In this document: positions 35,913-44,842 of the stretch, piece by piece
How the letters are laid out: every line of letters starts with the position of its first letter
How positions within the stretch are numbered: the stretch's first letter is position 1
NCBI RefSeq assembly: GCF_003334855.1
Contig: NZ_QOWE01000011.1
Location: 186,001 to 250,000, forward strand
Length of the DNA: 64,000 nucleotides
Source of the DNA: Larkinella punicea
GTDB lineage: Bacteria > Bacteroidota > Bacteroidia > Cytophagales > Spirosomataceae
Direction of reading: 5' to 3'
Position numbers and translations under genes: made by a program
Notes under the pieces: generated by a model
Told to the model about the DNA's origin: nothing
Databases searched by the model: none
What the model saw: the letters and a program-made list of their open reading frames with translations, nothing else

Positions 35913-36791
35913 ATGAATCCATTTCGTTACCTTCTCTTTTTCAGCCTGTTGCTGGCCGGTGCCGTTTCGTTCGGTGCCAAAGTCGATTCGCTGGACATTC
36001 CCAGTGCCGTAATGCAGAAGAACCTGCGCGCGGCTGTGGTTCTACCCAACTCGTATGCCAAAAGCAAAGCCGCTTACCCGGTTTTGTACCTGCTCCACGG
36101 CGGGGGCGGGCGGTTCAGCGACTGGCTATCAAGTACGCCTGACAAAATGCTGCTGCACAATCTGGCTGATCAATACAACCTGATCATTGTAACCCCGGAG
36201 GGCGAAAACCTGAGCGGATACCTGGACAGTCCGTTTCAGAAAGACAGCCAGTTTGAAACCTACCTCACGAAAGAAGTGCTGGCGAAGATCGACCAAACCT
36301 ACCGCACGATTCGGGATCGGAAAGGGCGTGTCATCACGGGCCTGAGCATGGGCGGACACGGGGCTTTGTATCTGGCGACGCGCCACCCGGACCTGTACTG
36401 TGCCGCCGGGAGCATGAGCGGGGCACTCGATCTGAACCCGACGCACTGGCGTATTACGCCCGAATTTGCCAAACAGATTTCGCCCCGGTTTGAGCGGATT
36501 CTCGGTCCGTTGGGCAAAACGCCCGATCCGTATGCCGATCATTCGGTGGTTTTTATGGCCGATAAAATGAAAGCCAACGGACTGAAACTGATCATCGACT
36601 GCGGGGTGGATGATTTTCTGATCGAGCCCAACCGGGAGTTACACCGGCGGCTGGTCTACAACCAGACTCCCCACGACTACACCGAACACCCCGGCGGTCA
36701 TACCTGGGACTACTGGGAAAACTCGCTGCCCTATCACCTTTTGTTTTTTCACAAGGTATTGAAAACGAATGGCGTGACGGTTGCGCAATAA
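35913..36791 (+). CDS. Secreted CE1-like esterase, second tandem copy without CBM
   Basis: A 292-residue protein with a signal peptide (LLFFSLLLAGAVSFGA) followed directly by the esterase domain. Key sites are YLLHGGGGRF, GLSMGG (Ser145), DCGVDDF and GGHTWDYW with the predicted catalytic His. It is clearly related to the preceding gene but lacks the N-terminal early-set domain and has a different start of the hydrolase domain. The pair probably arose by duplication and divergence, and may act on different ester groups of one polysaccharide. A long hairpin follows the stop. Confidence 0.9.
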   Translation: MNPFRYLLFFSLLLAGAVSFGAKVDSLDIPSAVMQKNLRAAVVLPNSYAKSKAAYPVLYLLHGGGGRFSDWLSSTPDKMLLHNLADQYNLIIVTPEGENLSGYLDSPFQKDSQFETYLTKEVLAKIDQTYRTIRDRKGRVITGLSMGGHGALYLATRHPDLYCAAGSMSGALDLNPTHWRITPEFAKQISPRFERILGPLGKTPDPYADHSVVFMADKMKANGLKLIIDCGVDDFLIEPNRELHRRLVYNQTPHDYTEHPGGHTWDYWENSLPYHLLFFHKVLKTNGVTVAQ

Positions 36792-36798
36792 CATGAAG

Positions 36799-36840
36799 GT
36801 ATTTGAAGGGTCGGATGAAACCAACCGGCCTTTCAAATAC
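36799..36840 (+). terminator. Long hairpin after the esterase pair
   Basis: GTATTTGAAGGGTCGG (36799-36814) and CCGGCCTTTCAAATAC (36825-36840) can pair over 16 positions, 14 Watson-Crick, with a 10-base loop. It starts 7 bases after the stop codon. No T-run follows, so it may be a weak terminator or an mRNA 3'-end stabiliser. Confidence 0.5.
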
Positions 36841-36977
36841 GGCCTGGAGTACCAGTCTTCATAATATGTCGAACAAATCAGCCGGAAACGAGTTTTAAGA
36901 AAAACGAGTTTTTCTCGGTCCTGGGAAAGTGCGACAACGCTCCTGTTGTACAGGCGTCTGCCCGTTAACAGATTTTT

Positions 36978-37379
36978 ATGAAGCCACTTGTATTGGTAGT
37001 TGACGACGATGAAGATGATTTGTGGCTGATGCAAAAAGCCATGTTAGAGATTGGTGGCACCTGCCAGCTCAATCCGTTTAGCGATGCTGCCAGCTTGTTG
37101 ACCTACCTGGATACTGCTGTGACGGTTCCCAACCTGATTTTAATCGACTATCACCTGCCCCGGATGGATGGGCTTGAACTGACGGAATTGCTCCGGTCGA
37201 GACCGGCGCTGAAGACCGTTCCATTTGCGTGGATGAGCTCCGAAATCGACCCAAACTGGGAAGTTCGCTGCCGGGAACTGGATGTTGCCTGGTGTTGGGT
37301 CAAACCGACGGACTACACCGCCTGGCAGGAATTTGTCCAGCAGATTTGTGGCCCCCTGTTTGCTTCGCGATCAGAATAG
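36978..37379 (+). CDS. Receiver-only response regulator
   Basis: A 133-residue single-domain CheY-like protein. It shows the acidic pocket (VVDDDEDD, residues 7-14), the phosphorylation site Asp57 in LIDYHLPRMDG and the conserved Lys near 109 in CWVKPTD. There is no output domain, so it would act by protein contact. Bacteroidota often pair such regulators with cytosolic PAS histidine kinases; one is encoded at 41426-43420, but a partnership is only a guess. The coding sequence of its last 14 residues recurs as a decayed copy at 39068-39109. Confidence 0.9.
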   Translation: MKPLVLVVDDDEDDLWLMQKAMLEIGGTCQLNPFSDAASLLTYLDTAVTVPNLILIDYHLPRMDGLELTELLRSRPALKTVPFAWMSSEIDPNWEVRCRELDVAWCWVKPTDYTAWQEFVQQICGPLFASRSE

Positions 37380-37592
37380 GTCCGTGCGCCAGCGGTAGAG
37401 CAGGTTGGCCGGCCAGCCAATGTCTTTAAAATAGTCCTTTTGGTCGGTTACCAGAGAGAACTTCGAAAGACTTAACGAAAGCTTGGGGCAGCCTTCGAAT
37501 TCAATTCGAATCGATAACTGAATCAAAGAGGGCAAGTTTTGATTTGCGTCATGAGCAAGCTGGATCAGTTTGACCAGGAACTTGCCATTTCA
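37371..37592 (-). pseudogene. Start-less open frame, possible 3' remnant of a lost gene
   Basis: On the minus strand a 72-codon frame runs from a stop at 37590-37592 to TGA at 37371-37373 with no ATG. It overlaps the end of the DUF2254 gene and the end of the response-regulator gene. Its translation ends DYFKDIGWPANLLYRWRTDLF-like and looks protein-like, but I recognise no family. Chance is a real alternative. Confidence 0.2.
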
Positions 37593-38899
37593 TGATACAA
37601 AGTCTGCACTTGCCGCTTTTCATAGGGGGTGGTTAACGTCTGCTCCGCATATTGCAACAGAAGGTGCGCCTGTTCGCGAATGAGGGCCTTCCGATCATCG
37701 TCCAGGCACTGGCAACCGACTAAAGACAGCGCACGCATCAAACGCCGGATTACCGCGTGATTTCCTTTGGCATTGATCCGGATCAGATCGAAGGTTTGCC
37801 GGAGGTAATGATCAAAGCCCGCAGACTGGGCCAGGATGCGAAGTTGCCCATTATCGGTGCGAAACGGCGCAGGAAAATTTCGGGATGCCAGTCGCTCCAT
37901 AATGGCACCTGCGTAGTCTATCGCCATAATTGCGGTCGTCGTATCGTTAATGCCGGGAGAAAGTGCTTTTAGGGCAATATCCACCAATTGTTGAATTCCG
38001 AAAGCGACATCCTGTTCGATGTTTCGATGACGGCCGATCGCTATTTGATCCAATAGTTTATGAAGATGGTTGGAATCAAAACTGCCGGGCTTTTCGTCGT
38101 TGGAACATACACTGAAAAGCAGTGCTTTTTCGCCAACAAAAGAGCCAATGGTCTGCTCTACACGCAGTAAGGCCCGGTGGTCGATCGCCCAGCGAAGTAC
38201 CTCATCCAGGTCGATGTGTTGAATGTAGCCCGATTGTGTGGATAAAACCGGTTGCCAGCCGGACCGGGTCTCGACACGGCGCCAGCGAGCATCATCTCCG
38301 GGAGGTATTTCAACCGGTTTTTCAGATTCACGGGGAAATAGCTCATCAATTACCTTGATCGTTTCGCGGCTGATGTGTTCCACAATCGTACCTGTCTGCA
38401 GGGATTCGGCGATGTGATGAATAAAAAAAATGAGGGCGGCCACGCCCCCCAACGCCAAGAGCAATCCCATCAAAACCGCCGTTGACGGGACAAACTTTTG
38501 TTCTTCGGTGCCGCGAATGGTTCCGAGTACGATGAGACAGTAAGCGAATACGCCAACAAAATAACCCATAACGACCTGATTGCTGCGGTCGCGCATGAAA
38601 TTGCGCAGCACTCTGGGCGAATATTGGCTACTTACCTGAGTAATGGTTGAGAGAGTCAACGAAAAAACCAGGGCAGCGACCGTTAGCATGGATCCGGCAA
38701 TGGCCGTTAACATGCTCCGGGAGCCTTCAGCCCCTGCACCGAATAAGAGCGGAAATCGCTTGGCGCCATCAAAGGACGTTTCAGCGTCGAAGGTGATCAA
38801 TCCGTAGGCCATTCCAAAGGAGGCAAACACCATGAGTGTTGGAACGAACCAGAGCGACTCCTGTAGGGATTGCCAATACTGATAAAGTCGGATTTGCAT
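37565..38899 (-). CDS. DUF2254 family membrane protein
   Basis: A 444-residue protein with four hydrophobic helices in the first 165 residues: SLWFVPTLMVFASFGMAYGL, then a helix with SMLTVAALVFSLTLS, VMGYFVGVFAYCLIVLG, and VLMGLLLALGGVAALIFFI. The sequence ITQVSSQYSPRVLRNFMRDR between helices 2 and 3 is typical of DUF2254. The cytoplasmic or periplasmic C-terminal part (about 170-444) holds SPGINDTTTAIMAID, also a family hallmark. Function of the family is not established. The gene is convergent with the response-regulator gene and stands alone. Confidence 0.88.
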   Translation of the reverse strand: MQIRLYQYWQSLQESLWFVPTLMVFASFGMAYGLITFDAETSFDGAKRFPLLFGAGAEGSRSMLTAIAGSMLTVAALVFSLTLSTITQVSSQYSPRVLRNFMRDRSNQVVMGYFVGVFAYCLIVLGTIRGTEEQKFVPSTAVLMGLLLALGGVAALIFFIHHIAESLQTGTIVEHISRETIKVIDELFPRESEKPVEIPPGDDARWRRVETRSGWQPVLSTQSGYIQHIDLDEVLRWAIDHRALLRVEQTIGSFVGEKALLFSVCSNDEKPGSFDSNHLHKLLDQIAIGRHRNIEQDVAFGIQQLVDIALKALSPGINDTTTAIMAIDYAGAIMERLASRNFPAPFRTDNGQLRILAQSAGFDHYLRQTFDLIRINAKGNHAVIRRLMRALSLVGCQCLDDDRKALIREQAHLLLQYAEQTLTTPYEKRQVQTLYHEMASSWSN

Positions 38900-39052
38900 T
38901 GTAAGGGAGTGCTCTAAGAAAATAAGTACTGAAGCTTCAACTCCCTCACTGGCGAAAATGTTGGTTTTAAAAATTGAACGTTTTCATAATGATTCTGGCG
39001 TTAGTCCATCTTCATAAATTGAAAAAACCAGAAACTATCCCGAAACTTAAAT

Positions 39053-39109
39053 TTGCCGGAATTGATACAGCAGATTTGTGGCCCCCTGTTTGCTTCCCAA
39101 TCAAAGTAA
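39053..39109 (+). pseudogene. Decayed 3' end of a duplicated response regulator
   Basis: Twenty-nine bases (39068-39096) are identical to 37338-37366, the end of the response-regulator gene. The match continues in the same frame through diverged codons to a TAA: the last residues read QQICGPLFASQSK here against QQICGPLFASRSE in the intact gene. Upstream, ELI aligns with EFV. The frame then meets a stop at 39020-39022. The pattern of in-frame substitutions suggests a once coding paralogue of which only the tail is left. Confidence 0.6.
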
Positions 39110-39144
39110 GGTTGCGGTATTCTGTTTCTAATGGGCTGACGTAA

Positions 39145-40866
39145 CTAGTAATTCGTAGTGCTTTCCCGATGCGGGATTTCGACTCTTGCGCCGAGTCGCT
39201 GCATGGTTTGTTGCGTCTCATCAAACAAAAAGGTCTGATAAGTGCCGGGTGGTAAAACGAAATTGGGTATATACCGGCTAATGACGGCATATCCTGATTG
39301 ATTAACTACAGCCTGCTTTCGCAAAATGGCTCCGGGTGCATTGACTTGATTGATGAATGGGAAGTAGAAAGCATGTTGGTTATTGCGAAGAACAATAAAG
39401 GCATTTCTTAAATACGGTATGTTTTGCATTGAGTCGGTTAATGTGACAGCAAGGCCATCGTATACCTGACTCACGGTGGCAGGCAGCACTCCAGAAACGG
39501 TAGAGGCTCGTATAGGCGCAGGAGGAGCTGCAATCAGGTGCTTCTGATAGGACAACGCCATTTCGTTTGTAATTGTCCGCCAGGCTTTATCGCCTTCAAC
39601 AGGAGGGAAAAAAAGGATGGAACGATTTTCTTGCCAGTTATAGGTGTCTGCACGTAAGGATAGCGTGTAAAAACGAAGATCCTGATGAATGTATAAATAA
39701 GAAAACACATTGATCAGTAGGGCTAACAAAGAGCAGGAAAGTACATAGATCCACTCTAAGCGAGGTCTTGCTATGAGTAATAGGCCTGCCAAATAGCAAA
39801 AACAGAGCGTAAACGAAGAATACTGCCGGTAATGGGGAACAATATTATTTGATAAAGTGGTACCGCCGAAACGTTTATAGGTTAGCAGGAGACAGGAGAA
39901 AAGAAGAAAGCCTAACATACAAACGGCTGTTAAGATTAGATGCCTCCGGGCATCGGCAGGTTTAGATACAGGGCTTATGTACCAGTGCTTCCAGTCAACC
40001 TGATCGATTTGCTTCACAATAGCCCAGCCAATAAACAATAGCATCAGTGAGCCGAGTGCGATGGCCAGTGTATGGCCAAAAACCAGGCTTGTATTTGAAA
40101 CCGAGCCAAGCAATTCCACCAAAAAAAGAAAATACTGGGCAAGTCCGTTTTCTGTATTCTCAACCTTAATGGTGCCGGCATTCCACTTATAGTTACCCAG
40201 GAAATACGTACCAAAGGCCAGCAGTGTAAAGAAACCGTAAAGAAGAGCGGCCCTGAAACGGTGAGTGAGACTATATAATACCGCTAGTATGGGTAGTAGA
40301 ATCAATCCGTTGGTATTCGTTAAGACGCATAAAATAGCTGATACGCCCGTCACGATATAAGCAAGTCGATCAGTTTTCCAGACATAGAAAAAAGCAAAAT
40401 AGAGAAATAAAAGAACGCCGAGTGTTTGCAGTCCGTAGGAAAAAACGACTGTGTAGGGAAGAAACTGGTAAAGAATGAACACACAAGGAACGGCAAATAG
40501 CCAAAACCGGGTGACGCGGTAAATACTAATAACCAGGTGTGCTGAGAATAAAAAGAAGATCCCATTCGTGAGTAGGATGGGCCATCGAAAGTCAAATGGT
40601 CCCAATGACGCCATCAGTAACGCACTTCCTTTGAGGAAAATAAGCCGGTGGTCGCTGTGCTGCCGGGTGATTAGTTCGAGTTGGGTCAGGAGCGGCTGGT
40701 TGTGGGCTTGAAGGATGAGCTTGTTATACCAGAAAAAATCGTCATAGAATGGAAAGTTGGCTAATGATGGTATAAGGATCGAACTGTAGAATAATACAGG
40801 AAATAATAATATAAGTACAGATAGCCATTGAAATAAAGGTGTGTTCTTAAAGGATATAATTCTCAT
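39145..40866 (-). CDS. Polytopic membrane protein, possibly GT-C-like
   Basis: I prefer the ATG at 40866 (MRIISFKNTPLFQWL); an upstream ATG at 40956 adds 30 residues without features. The 573-residue protein has about 11 hydrophobic helices in its first 420 residues, an early loop with the acidic residues FYDDFFWYNK, and a soluble C-terminal domain of about 150 residues. A D-D pair in the first extracytoplasmic loop followed by many helices is the layout of GT-C glycosyltransferases, but no family signature is certain. The gene and its surroundings are more AT-rich than neighbours, which hints at transfer. It is monocistronic and points away from the kinase gene's promoter. Confidence 0.7.
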   Translation of the reverse strand: MRIISFKNTPLFQWLSVLILLFPVLFYSSILIPSLANFPFYDDFFWYNKLILQAHNQPLLTQLELITRQHSDHRLIFLKGSALLMASLGPFDFRWPILLTNGIFFLFSAHLVISIYRVTRFWLFAVPCVFILYQFLPYTVVFSYGLQTLGVLLFLYFAFFYVWKTDRLAYIVTGVSAILCVLTNTNGLILLPILAVLYSLTHRFRAALLYGFFTLLAFGTYFLGNYKWNAGTIKVENTENGLAQYFLFLVELLGSVSNTSLVFGHTLAIALGSLMLLFIGWAIVKQIDQVDWKHWYISPVSKPADARRHLILTAVCMLGFLLFSCLLLTYKRFGGTTLSNNIVPHYRQYSSFTLCFCYLAGLLLIARPRLEWIYVLSCSLLALLINVFSYLYIHQDLRFYTLSLRADTYNWQENRSILFFPPVEGDKAWRTITNEMALSYQKHLIAAPPAPIRASTVSGVLPATVSQVYDGLAVTLTDSMQNIPYLRNAFIVLRNNQHAFYFPFINQVNAPGAILRKQAVVNQSGYAVISRYIPNFVLPPGTYQTFLFDETQQTMQRLGARVEIPHRESTTNY

Positions 40867-41425
40867 TGGGAATGAAAAGTAGAATTGAGAGAATACTTTT
40901 ATGGAATTAAAGTGTGTCAAATTAGTATAATAAATAGGATAGCTGCCTATAGCCAATACGTTGCCGGAACTTAAACCTGGGTAGGATAAGTTTATTATGC
41001 AGGAGTATAGCCTCAGTTAATTAAATTTTTTACAATTTTTCCACATTGAAAATAAGTTTATAAGCCCATTTAAGCCAGAAATTGTGCTACTCGGATTATC
41101 TTTTTTGTGGCTAAATGCAGCAACACTGCACTATTTTCTAAGTGCATGTGTTTTAATGCGTGCTGTGACAAGAATAGTTCCTGCGTCTTAAGCGCAGCGT
41201 AAAATCTTTCAGTTTAGCCTGTTTGGTAAGGGTTTTTTTACGAAAAGCAAATAATAGTAACTGGAAACGTGGAGAGTGATTTCCAGTGCAATTTGACAAT
41301 AAATTTAGTTAATTCAAATCCGGTTCAGGATTTGGAGTTATTTTTAACTTAGGTATTGATTTGTTACTACCGGTGGGTAGAATACGTCACTTACTCAATA
41401 AGCCCAAGCTATATAACCATAAGCT
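40867..41425. other. AT-rich intergenic region, no gene seen
   Basis: About 560 bases between two genes transcribed in the same (minus) direction. It is AT-rich, with many T-runs on both strands, and holds no open frame with a recognisable domain, no tRNA-like fold and no convincing promoter. It may be part of the same foreign-looking AT-rich segment as the membrane-protein gene. Confidence 0.5.
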
Positions 41426-43420
41426 TCACACCGGCAGATAAACCCGGAACGTGCTGCCCTGCCCCGGCTGGCTGTGGGCGGTGATGGCTCCGCCGTGGTT
41501 CTCAACTACTTTCTGGCAGATCGCCAGACCCACGCCCGTGCCGCTGTAGGCCGATTTTCCGTGTAAGCGTTGAAATACTTCAAAAATCCGGTCGGCGTAT
41601 TTTTCGTCGAAACCAATCCCGTTGTCGGTGATGCTGATCAAATGGTAGTGGCTGGTCTGCCGGGTTGTGCGAACACTGGAGGGTAAATCGGAAGCGGACC
41701 GTTTCGCGTAGCTGATCTGAATGGCGGGTGTGGAATCCGGTCGTCTGAACTTGATGGCGTTGGACAACAGGTTCTGAAAGAGCTGCCCCAACTGAGACGC
41801 ATCGCCGTTGATCGTTGGCAAATCGTCGCTTTGGATCGCAGCCCCGGCCTGCTGAATCTGCCATTCCAGCGTTTCCAATACCTTCGTCAGAATGTGGGTC
41901 AAGGAAACCGGATCAAAAGTCTGTTGGCGGGTTGAAATGCGGGAATAGGCCAGCAAGTCCTTGATTAACTCCGACATACGCCCCGCCGACGACTGCATCC
42001 GGTTGATCAGATCCAGGCCATTGTCGCCCAGGTTCGAGGCATACTGGCTTTGCAGCAGGCTGCCAAACGACTGAATTTTGCGCAGCGGTTCCTGCAAATC
42101 ATGGGAAGCCACGTAGGCAAACCGCGTCAGGTTTTCGTTCGAGCGGAGCAAATCCTGGTTCGATTCTTTCAGTTCCCGCGTCCGCGCCTGAACCTGACTT
42201 TCCAGTTCGGCTTCGATTCGTTTCTGTTCGTGAATGTCGGTGGCCGTTCCCACCCAGAGCATAATGGTCCCGGTTTCGTCCCGAATGGGCAGCGCCCGGT
42301 TCAGATGCCAGCGGTACATGCCATCGGAGCCCCGCCGGTAGCGGTTTTCGACCACAAACACCTCCCCGGTTTTCAGCGATTTCAAATAGGTTTCCAGGGT
42401 ATACGGCAGGTCGTCGGGATGCACCACGGCCTGCCAGCCCCAGGCCTTGGTCTGCTCATAATCCAGCCCGGTATAGGTGTACCATTGCTGGTTGTAAAAA
42501 TTGACTTCTCCCTCGGGCGTATTCGTCCAGGTCATGGGCGAAATGGCCTCCAGAAGCGTGCGAAACCGCACTTCACTCGCTTCCACATTCCGGCGGGCCA
42601 GCACCTGTTCGGTTACGTCAATGGCCACGTCCAGAATCGCATACACCTCGCCGTCGGCATTGCGCAACGGTTTATACGTAAAATTGAAATAGTAAATACC
42701 GGGTTTGCCGTCCACCACCAGCACTGCTTCGGACTCCTGCGACGAAAATTCAATGCCGGTTCTGTAAACCTCATCCAGAATGGTCAGAAACGGTTGCCCT
42801 ACCAGTTCCGGGAGGGCTTCCCGGAGCGGTTTCCCCGTAACAGTGTCTCCTTTCCCCCAAAACTTCAGCATCGCTTCGTTGGGCAACTCGATGATCATCT
42901 CCGGGCCGACAAACAGACTCATGGCCGCCGGTGCTTCTTCGATCAGATTGCGAAACCGCTGCTCGCTTTCTTTCAGCGCTATTTTTGCCTGAACCTGAGG
43001 AGTTACTTCAGTTGCCAGCACCATGACGTTGGTGATGTGCTTCCCGTTTTCCCGCATCGGTGCATAGGCAAAATTGAAATAGGCGTCTTCCCGTTGACCG
43101 TTGCGCTGCAGTTGCGCCAGCGTTTCAAACCCGTAATGGGGAACGCCCGTTTCATAAACGGTTTTCAGTAATTCGATGAATCCCTGATCCTTAAGTTCGG
43201 GCAGGGCGTCGGACAGGGGACGATTAAGAATGGACGCATCTTTTCCCCACAATTCCAGCATGGCGTTGTTGACCGTTTCAATCACCAGATTTTGGCCACT
43301 CAGAATGCTGATGGCCACGGGAGCCTGGGCAATGAGGTTTCCAAAATGCTCGTCCACCCGTGCCATTCTTTCGGCCGTGCTATCGTGGGCGTCCCCGCCC
43401 GTTCCTAAATCCGTATTCAC
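41426..43420 (-). CDS. Cytosolic multi-PAS sensor histidine kinase
   Basis: A 664-residue protein with no membrane helix. Three PAS/PAC units are visible: about 20-140, 150-275 (LRNADGEVYAILDVAIDVTEQ) and 280-405 (YRWHLNRALPIRDETGTI). A coiled-coil linker leads to the phosphoacceptor helix with VASHDLQEPLRKIQSF, then the ATPase domain with N-box around LFQNLLSNAIKF, G1 DNGIGFD, and G2 GTGVGLAICQKV. It would sense an internal signal and phosphorylate a separate response regulator. The receiver-only protein at 36978-37379 is a possible partner. It is divergent from the diadenylate-cyclase-like gene, with 216 bases between them. Confidence 0.93.
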   Translation of the reverse strand: MNTDLGTGGDAHDSTAERMARVDEHFGNLIAQAPVAISILSGQNLVIETVNNAMLELWGKDASILNRPLSDALPELKDQGFIELLKTVYETGVPHYGFETLAQLQRNGQREDAYFNFAYAPMRENGKHITNVMVLATEVTPQVQAKIALKESEQRFRNLIEEAPAAMSLFVGPEMIIELPNEAMLKFWGKGDTVTGKPLREALPELVGQPFLTILDEVYRTGIEFSSQESEAVLVVDGKPGIYYFNFTYKPLRNADGEVYAILDVAIDVTEQVLARRNVEASEVRFRTLLEAISPMTWTNTPEGEVNFYNQQWYTYTGLDYEQTKAWGWQAVVHPDDLPYTLETYLKSLKTGEVFVVENRYRRGSDGMYRWHLNRALPIRDETGTIMLWVGTATDIHEQKRIEAELESQVQARTRELKESNQDLLRSNENLTRFAYVASHDLQEPLRKIQSFGSLLQSQYASNLGDNGLDLINRMQSSAGRMSELIKDLLAYSRISTRQQTFDPVSLTHILTKVLETLEWQIQQAGAAIQSDDLPTINGDASQLGQLFQNLLSNAIKFRRPDSTPAIQISYAKRSASDLPSSVRTTRQTSHYHLISITDNGIGFDEKYADRIFEVFQRLHGKSAYSGTGVGLAICQKVVENHGGAITAHSQPGQGSTFRVYLPV

Positions 43421-43466
43421 AGGTAAATTTCTTCGCTCATCTACGTAATATACCCTTAAAAATAAC

Positions 43467-43474
43467 CAAATGTA
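43467..43474 (-). promoter_or_regulatory. Putative -7 promoter box of the histidine kinase gene
   Basis: TACATTTG on the minus strand matches TAnnTTTG, 46 bases upstream of the start codon. No clear -33 element was found. It lies in the shared gap between divergent genes. Confidence 0.35.
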
Positions 43475-43636
43475 GCTGAATTATCAGCGATTGCGACCAT
43501 TTCAGTCGTCCGTTCAGTAGTCTTTTGGAAAAGGGCTTTGGAATAACCGGATGATATTCCGGCCCGGGTGTTTTTAAACCGGGAACTAAAAAGCGGCTTT
43601 CGAATCTTTTCAGTGCAATATTGCTTACTTTAGACG

Positions 43637-44779
43637 ATGTACGCTGAATCAACTTATCAGGCAGCCCGGCTGGTTTCGGGAACCATAGAAACCTATTTTG
43701 CCCATCACTTTGCGACGGCAACCCGCAATGGCGGGGAGGACACCGGGCATCAGCCTTATGCGCCCGAAATTGAAGCCATGATCGATACGGCTTTCTGGGC
43801 CAGCCTGCGACACGAAGAAGGGGTTTCGCCCAAAGTGACGCTGGCCTTTTTGCCCCCCGAACAAGCGGGTGAACCCCTGATTTTTGGGTATCGCCTGCGG
43901 TTTACTCCCGCCGTGCTGACCAAACTGGCCCCCGCCGTCGAGCGCCCCGGCATTCATCTGGGTGTCTGGCACGAAAACGAGGAATTGTACATCTGGGGAA
44001 CCACCCGTGAAATTCCGGGCAACTGCCTCGTGCTGGAAGTGATCGAACCCGGTCTGCTCGTTATTAAACACCGGCGGATGGACGGTTTTGGCAAGTTTGT
44101 CAACGTCGCCATTCTGAAGGGCGATCAGATTAAAATCGTGGACGAAGGCACCGCCCGGGCGCCCGATTGTCCGGATGTCGTCACGTCCATGCTCGGTTTC
44201 AAACTGCCGTCGTTCTGGAACGATTCGATGAACATTCTGGTGCAACTGGCGGTGTCCATGCGGGCACACGGCCGGGGTGGTTCGCTGCTGGTGGTTCCGT
44301 CGGTCAGTCAGTCCTGGCGTGATTCCATTCTTCAGCCGATTTTATACCCCGTGGTGCCGGTGTTTTCGCGGCTGGCGGATCTGTTGCAGCAGGAATCAGA
44401 CGCGGCCAGCCAGAACGTATGGCGGGGAGCGGTGAATCTGGCCGTCGAGGCCATTGCCGGCCTGACGTCGGTCGATGGCGCAACCATCATCAACGATCGC
44501 TACGAAGTGCTGGGGTTTGGTGCCAAAATAGGCCGTTCTGAAACCACCGACCGGGTGGAGCAAATCATCATCACCGAACCGGTTATTGGCAATAAACCAG
44601 CCAGGGTGCAACCCACCCAGACGGGCGGGACCCGGCACCTGTCGGCGGCTCAGTTTGTATTCGACCAACGGGATGCGGTGGCCCTGGTGGCCTCGCAGGA
44701 CGGTCGTTTTACAATTTTTACCTGGTCGGAAACCTACGGGATGGTACACGCCCATCGGGTCGATTCGTTGTTATTATAA
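43637..44779 (+). CDS. Diadenylate-cyclase-like (DisA_N/DAC fold) protein with N-terminal sensor-like region
   Basis: A 380-residue soluble protein. The C-terminal ~130 residues carry both hallmarks of the diadenylate cyclase fold in the right order and spacing: DGA (280-282, in VDGATIINDRYEVLGFGAKI) and GTRHLSAA (331-338), followed by DAVALVASQDGRF. In proven cyclases the second motif is GTRHR; here the last Arg is Leu. The first ~250 residues are not familiar to me, and resemble the extra N-terminal regions described for DAC-like predicted sensor families. It could make or bind c-di-AMP or a related dinucleotide. It is divergent from a PAS histidine kinase. Fold assignment is fairly good; activity is uncertain. 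Confidence 0.7.
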   Translation: MYAESTYQAARLVSGTIETYFAHHFATATRNGGEDTGHQPYAPEIEAMIDTAFWASLRHEEGVSPKVTLAFLPPEQAGEPLIFGYRLRFTPAVLTKLAPAVERPGIHLGVWHENEELYIWGTTREIPGNCLVLEVIEPGLLVIKHRRMDGFGKFVNVAILKGDQIKIVDEGTARAPDCPDVVTSMLGFKLPSFWNDSMNILVQLAVSMRAHGRGGSLLVVPSVSQSWRDSILQPILYPVVPVFSRLADLLQQESDAASQNVWRGAVNLAVEAIAGLTSVDGATIINDRYEVLGFGAKIGRSETTDRVEQIIITEPVIGNKPARVQPTQTGGTRHLSAAQFVFDQRDAVALVASQDGRFTIFTWSETYGMVHAHRVDSLLL

Positions 44780-44784
44780 GCGCC

Positions 44785-44809
44785 AAAACCGCTTGTTTTC
44801 AGTGGTTTT
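44785..44809 (+). terminator. Weak hairpin after the DAC-like gene
   Basis: AAAACCGC (44785-44792) can pair with GTGGTTTT (44802-44809) with one G-T pair and a 9-base loop. It starts 6 bases after the stop. A poor terminator candidate, since the T-run is within the stem. Confidence 0.3.
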
Positions 44810-44842
44810 AGACCGGTTGCTAAACTTATGTAACGATTTATT

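Noticed and set aside
37385-37460. tRNA-like D-arm (CAGCGGTAGAGCA)
   Set aside because: No anticodon stem, T-arm or acceptor stem could be placed around it.
42050-43171. 373-residue plus-strand frame
   Set aside because: Antisense shadow of the PAS histidine kinase.
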